A DNA stretch of 5,295 nt from Thermodesulfovibrio sp. (GTDB taxonomy: Bacteria; Nitrospirota; Thermodesulfovibrionia; Thermodesulfovibrionales; JdFR-85): positions 1-5,295 of the forward strand of contig JALUAR010000058.1 of the NCBI GenBank assembly GCA_027050975.1, given 5' to 3'. The stretch's first letter is position 1, and every line of letters begins with the position of its first letter. Below are positions 5,275-5,295 of this stretch, in pieces. Under the pieces are notes generated by a model that was not told the DNA's origin, ran no database searches, and saw nothing but the letters and a program-made list of their open reading frames with translations. The translations under genes were made by a program, and so were the position numbers.

Positions 5275-5295
5275 TATAATCTTACCAGCTTATAC

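Overview
This window has two parts: an accessory left half (about 1-2235) and a housekeeping right half (about 2290-5295). The left half holds the 3' end of an Rhs/YD-repeat gene with a variable C-terminal tip, a small two-helix membrane protein directly behind it, and a decayed IS3-family insertion sequence on the minus strand. The right half holds a cobA-hemD fusion gene, ksgA (16S rRNA dimethyltransferase), and a convergent gene for a stand-alone LigD-type 3'-phosphoesterase domain.

The source is a bacterium. Free use of AGG/AGA and ATA codons, the CobA-HemD fusion and the Rhs gene would suit an anaerobic or thermophilic Gram-negative lineage such as Nitrospirota or a sulfate-reducer-like group. 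This placement is a guess from style, not a demonstrated assignment. By hand count, base composition falls from 29/60 G+C in the Rhs core (181-240) to 19/60 in the tip (481-540) and 17/60 in the small membrane gene (781-840). The sampled housekeeping rows have 28-34/60. This fits the usual pattern of a conserved Rhs core joined to an exchangeable toxin-immunity cassette.

Region by region: 1-665 is the Rhs core end plus a 117-residue tip of unknown activity, with an in-frame TAA at 9-11 inside the conserved core. 690-890 is a candidate immunity protein. 945-2233 is the IS, with imperfect terminal inverted repeats, an orfA and a broken orfB (one nonsense codon and one frameshift). Its orfA appears to carry an in-frame insertion of about 42 bp built around a perfect 12-bp inverted repeat. 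2319-3879 is a promoter and cobA-hemD, for tetrapyrrole (siroheme/cobalamin) synthesis. 3952-4749 is ksgA. 4796-5263 (minus) is the phosphoesterase.

The observations most worth following are the uncharacterised Rhs tip with its membrane-protein partner, and the palindromic in-frame insertion in the transposase gene.
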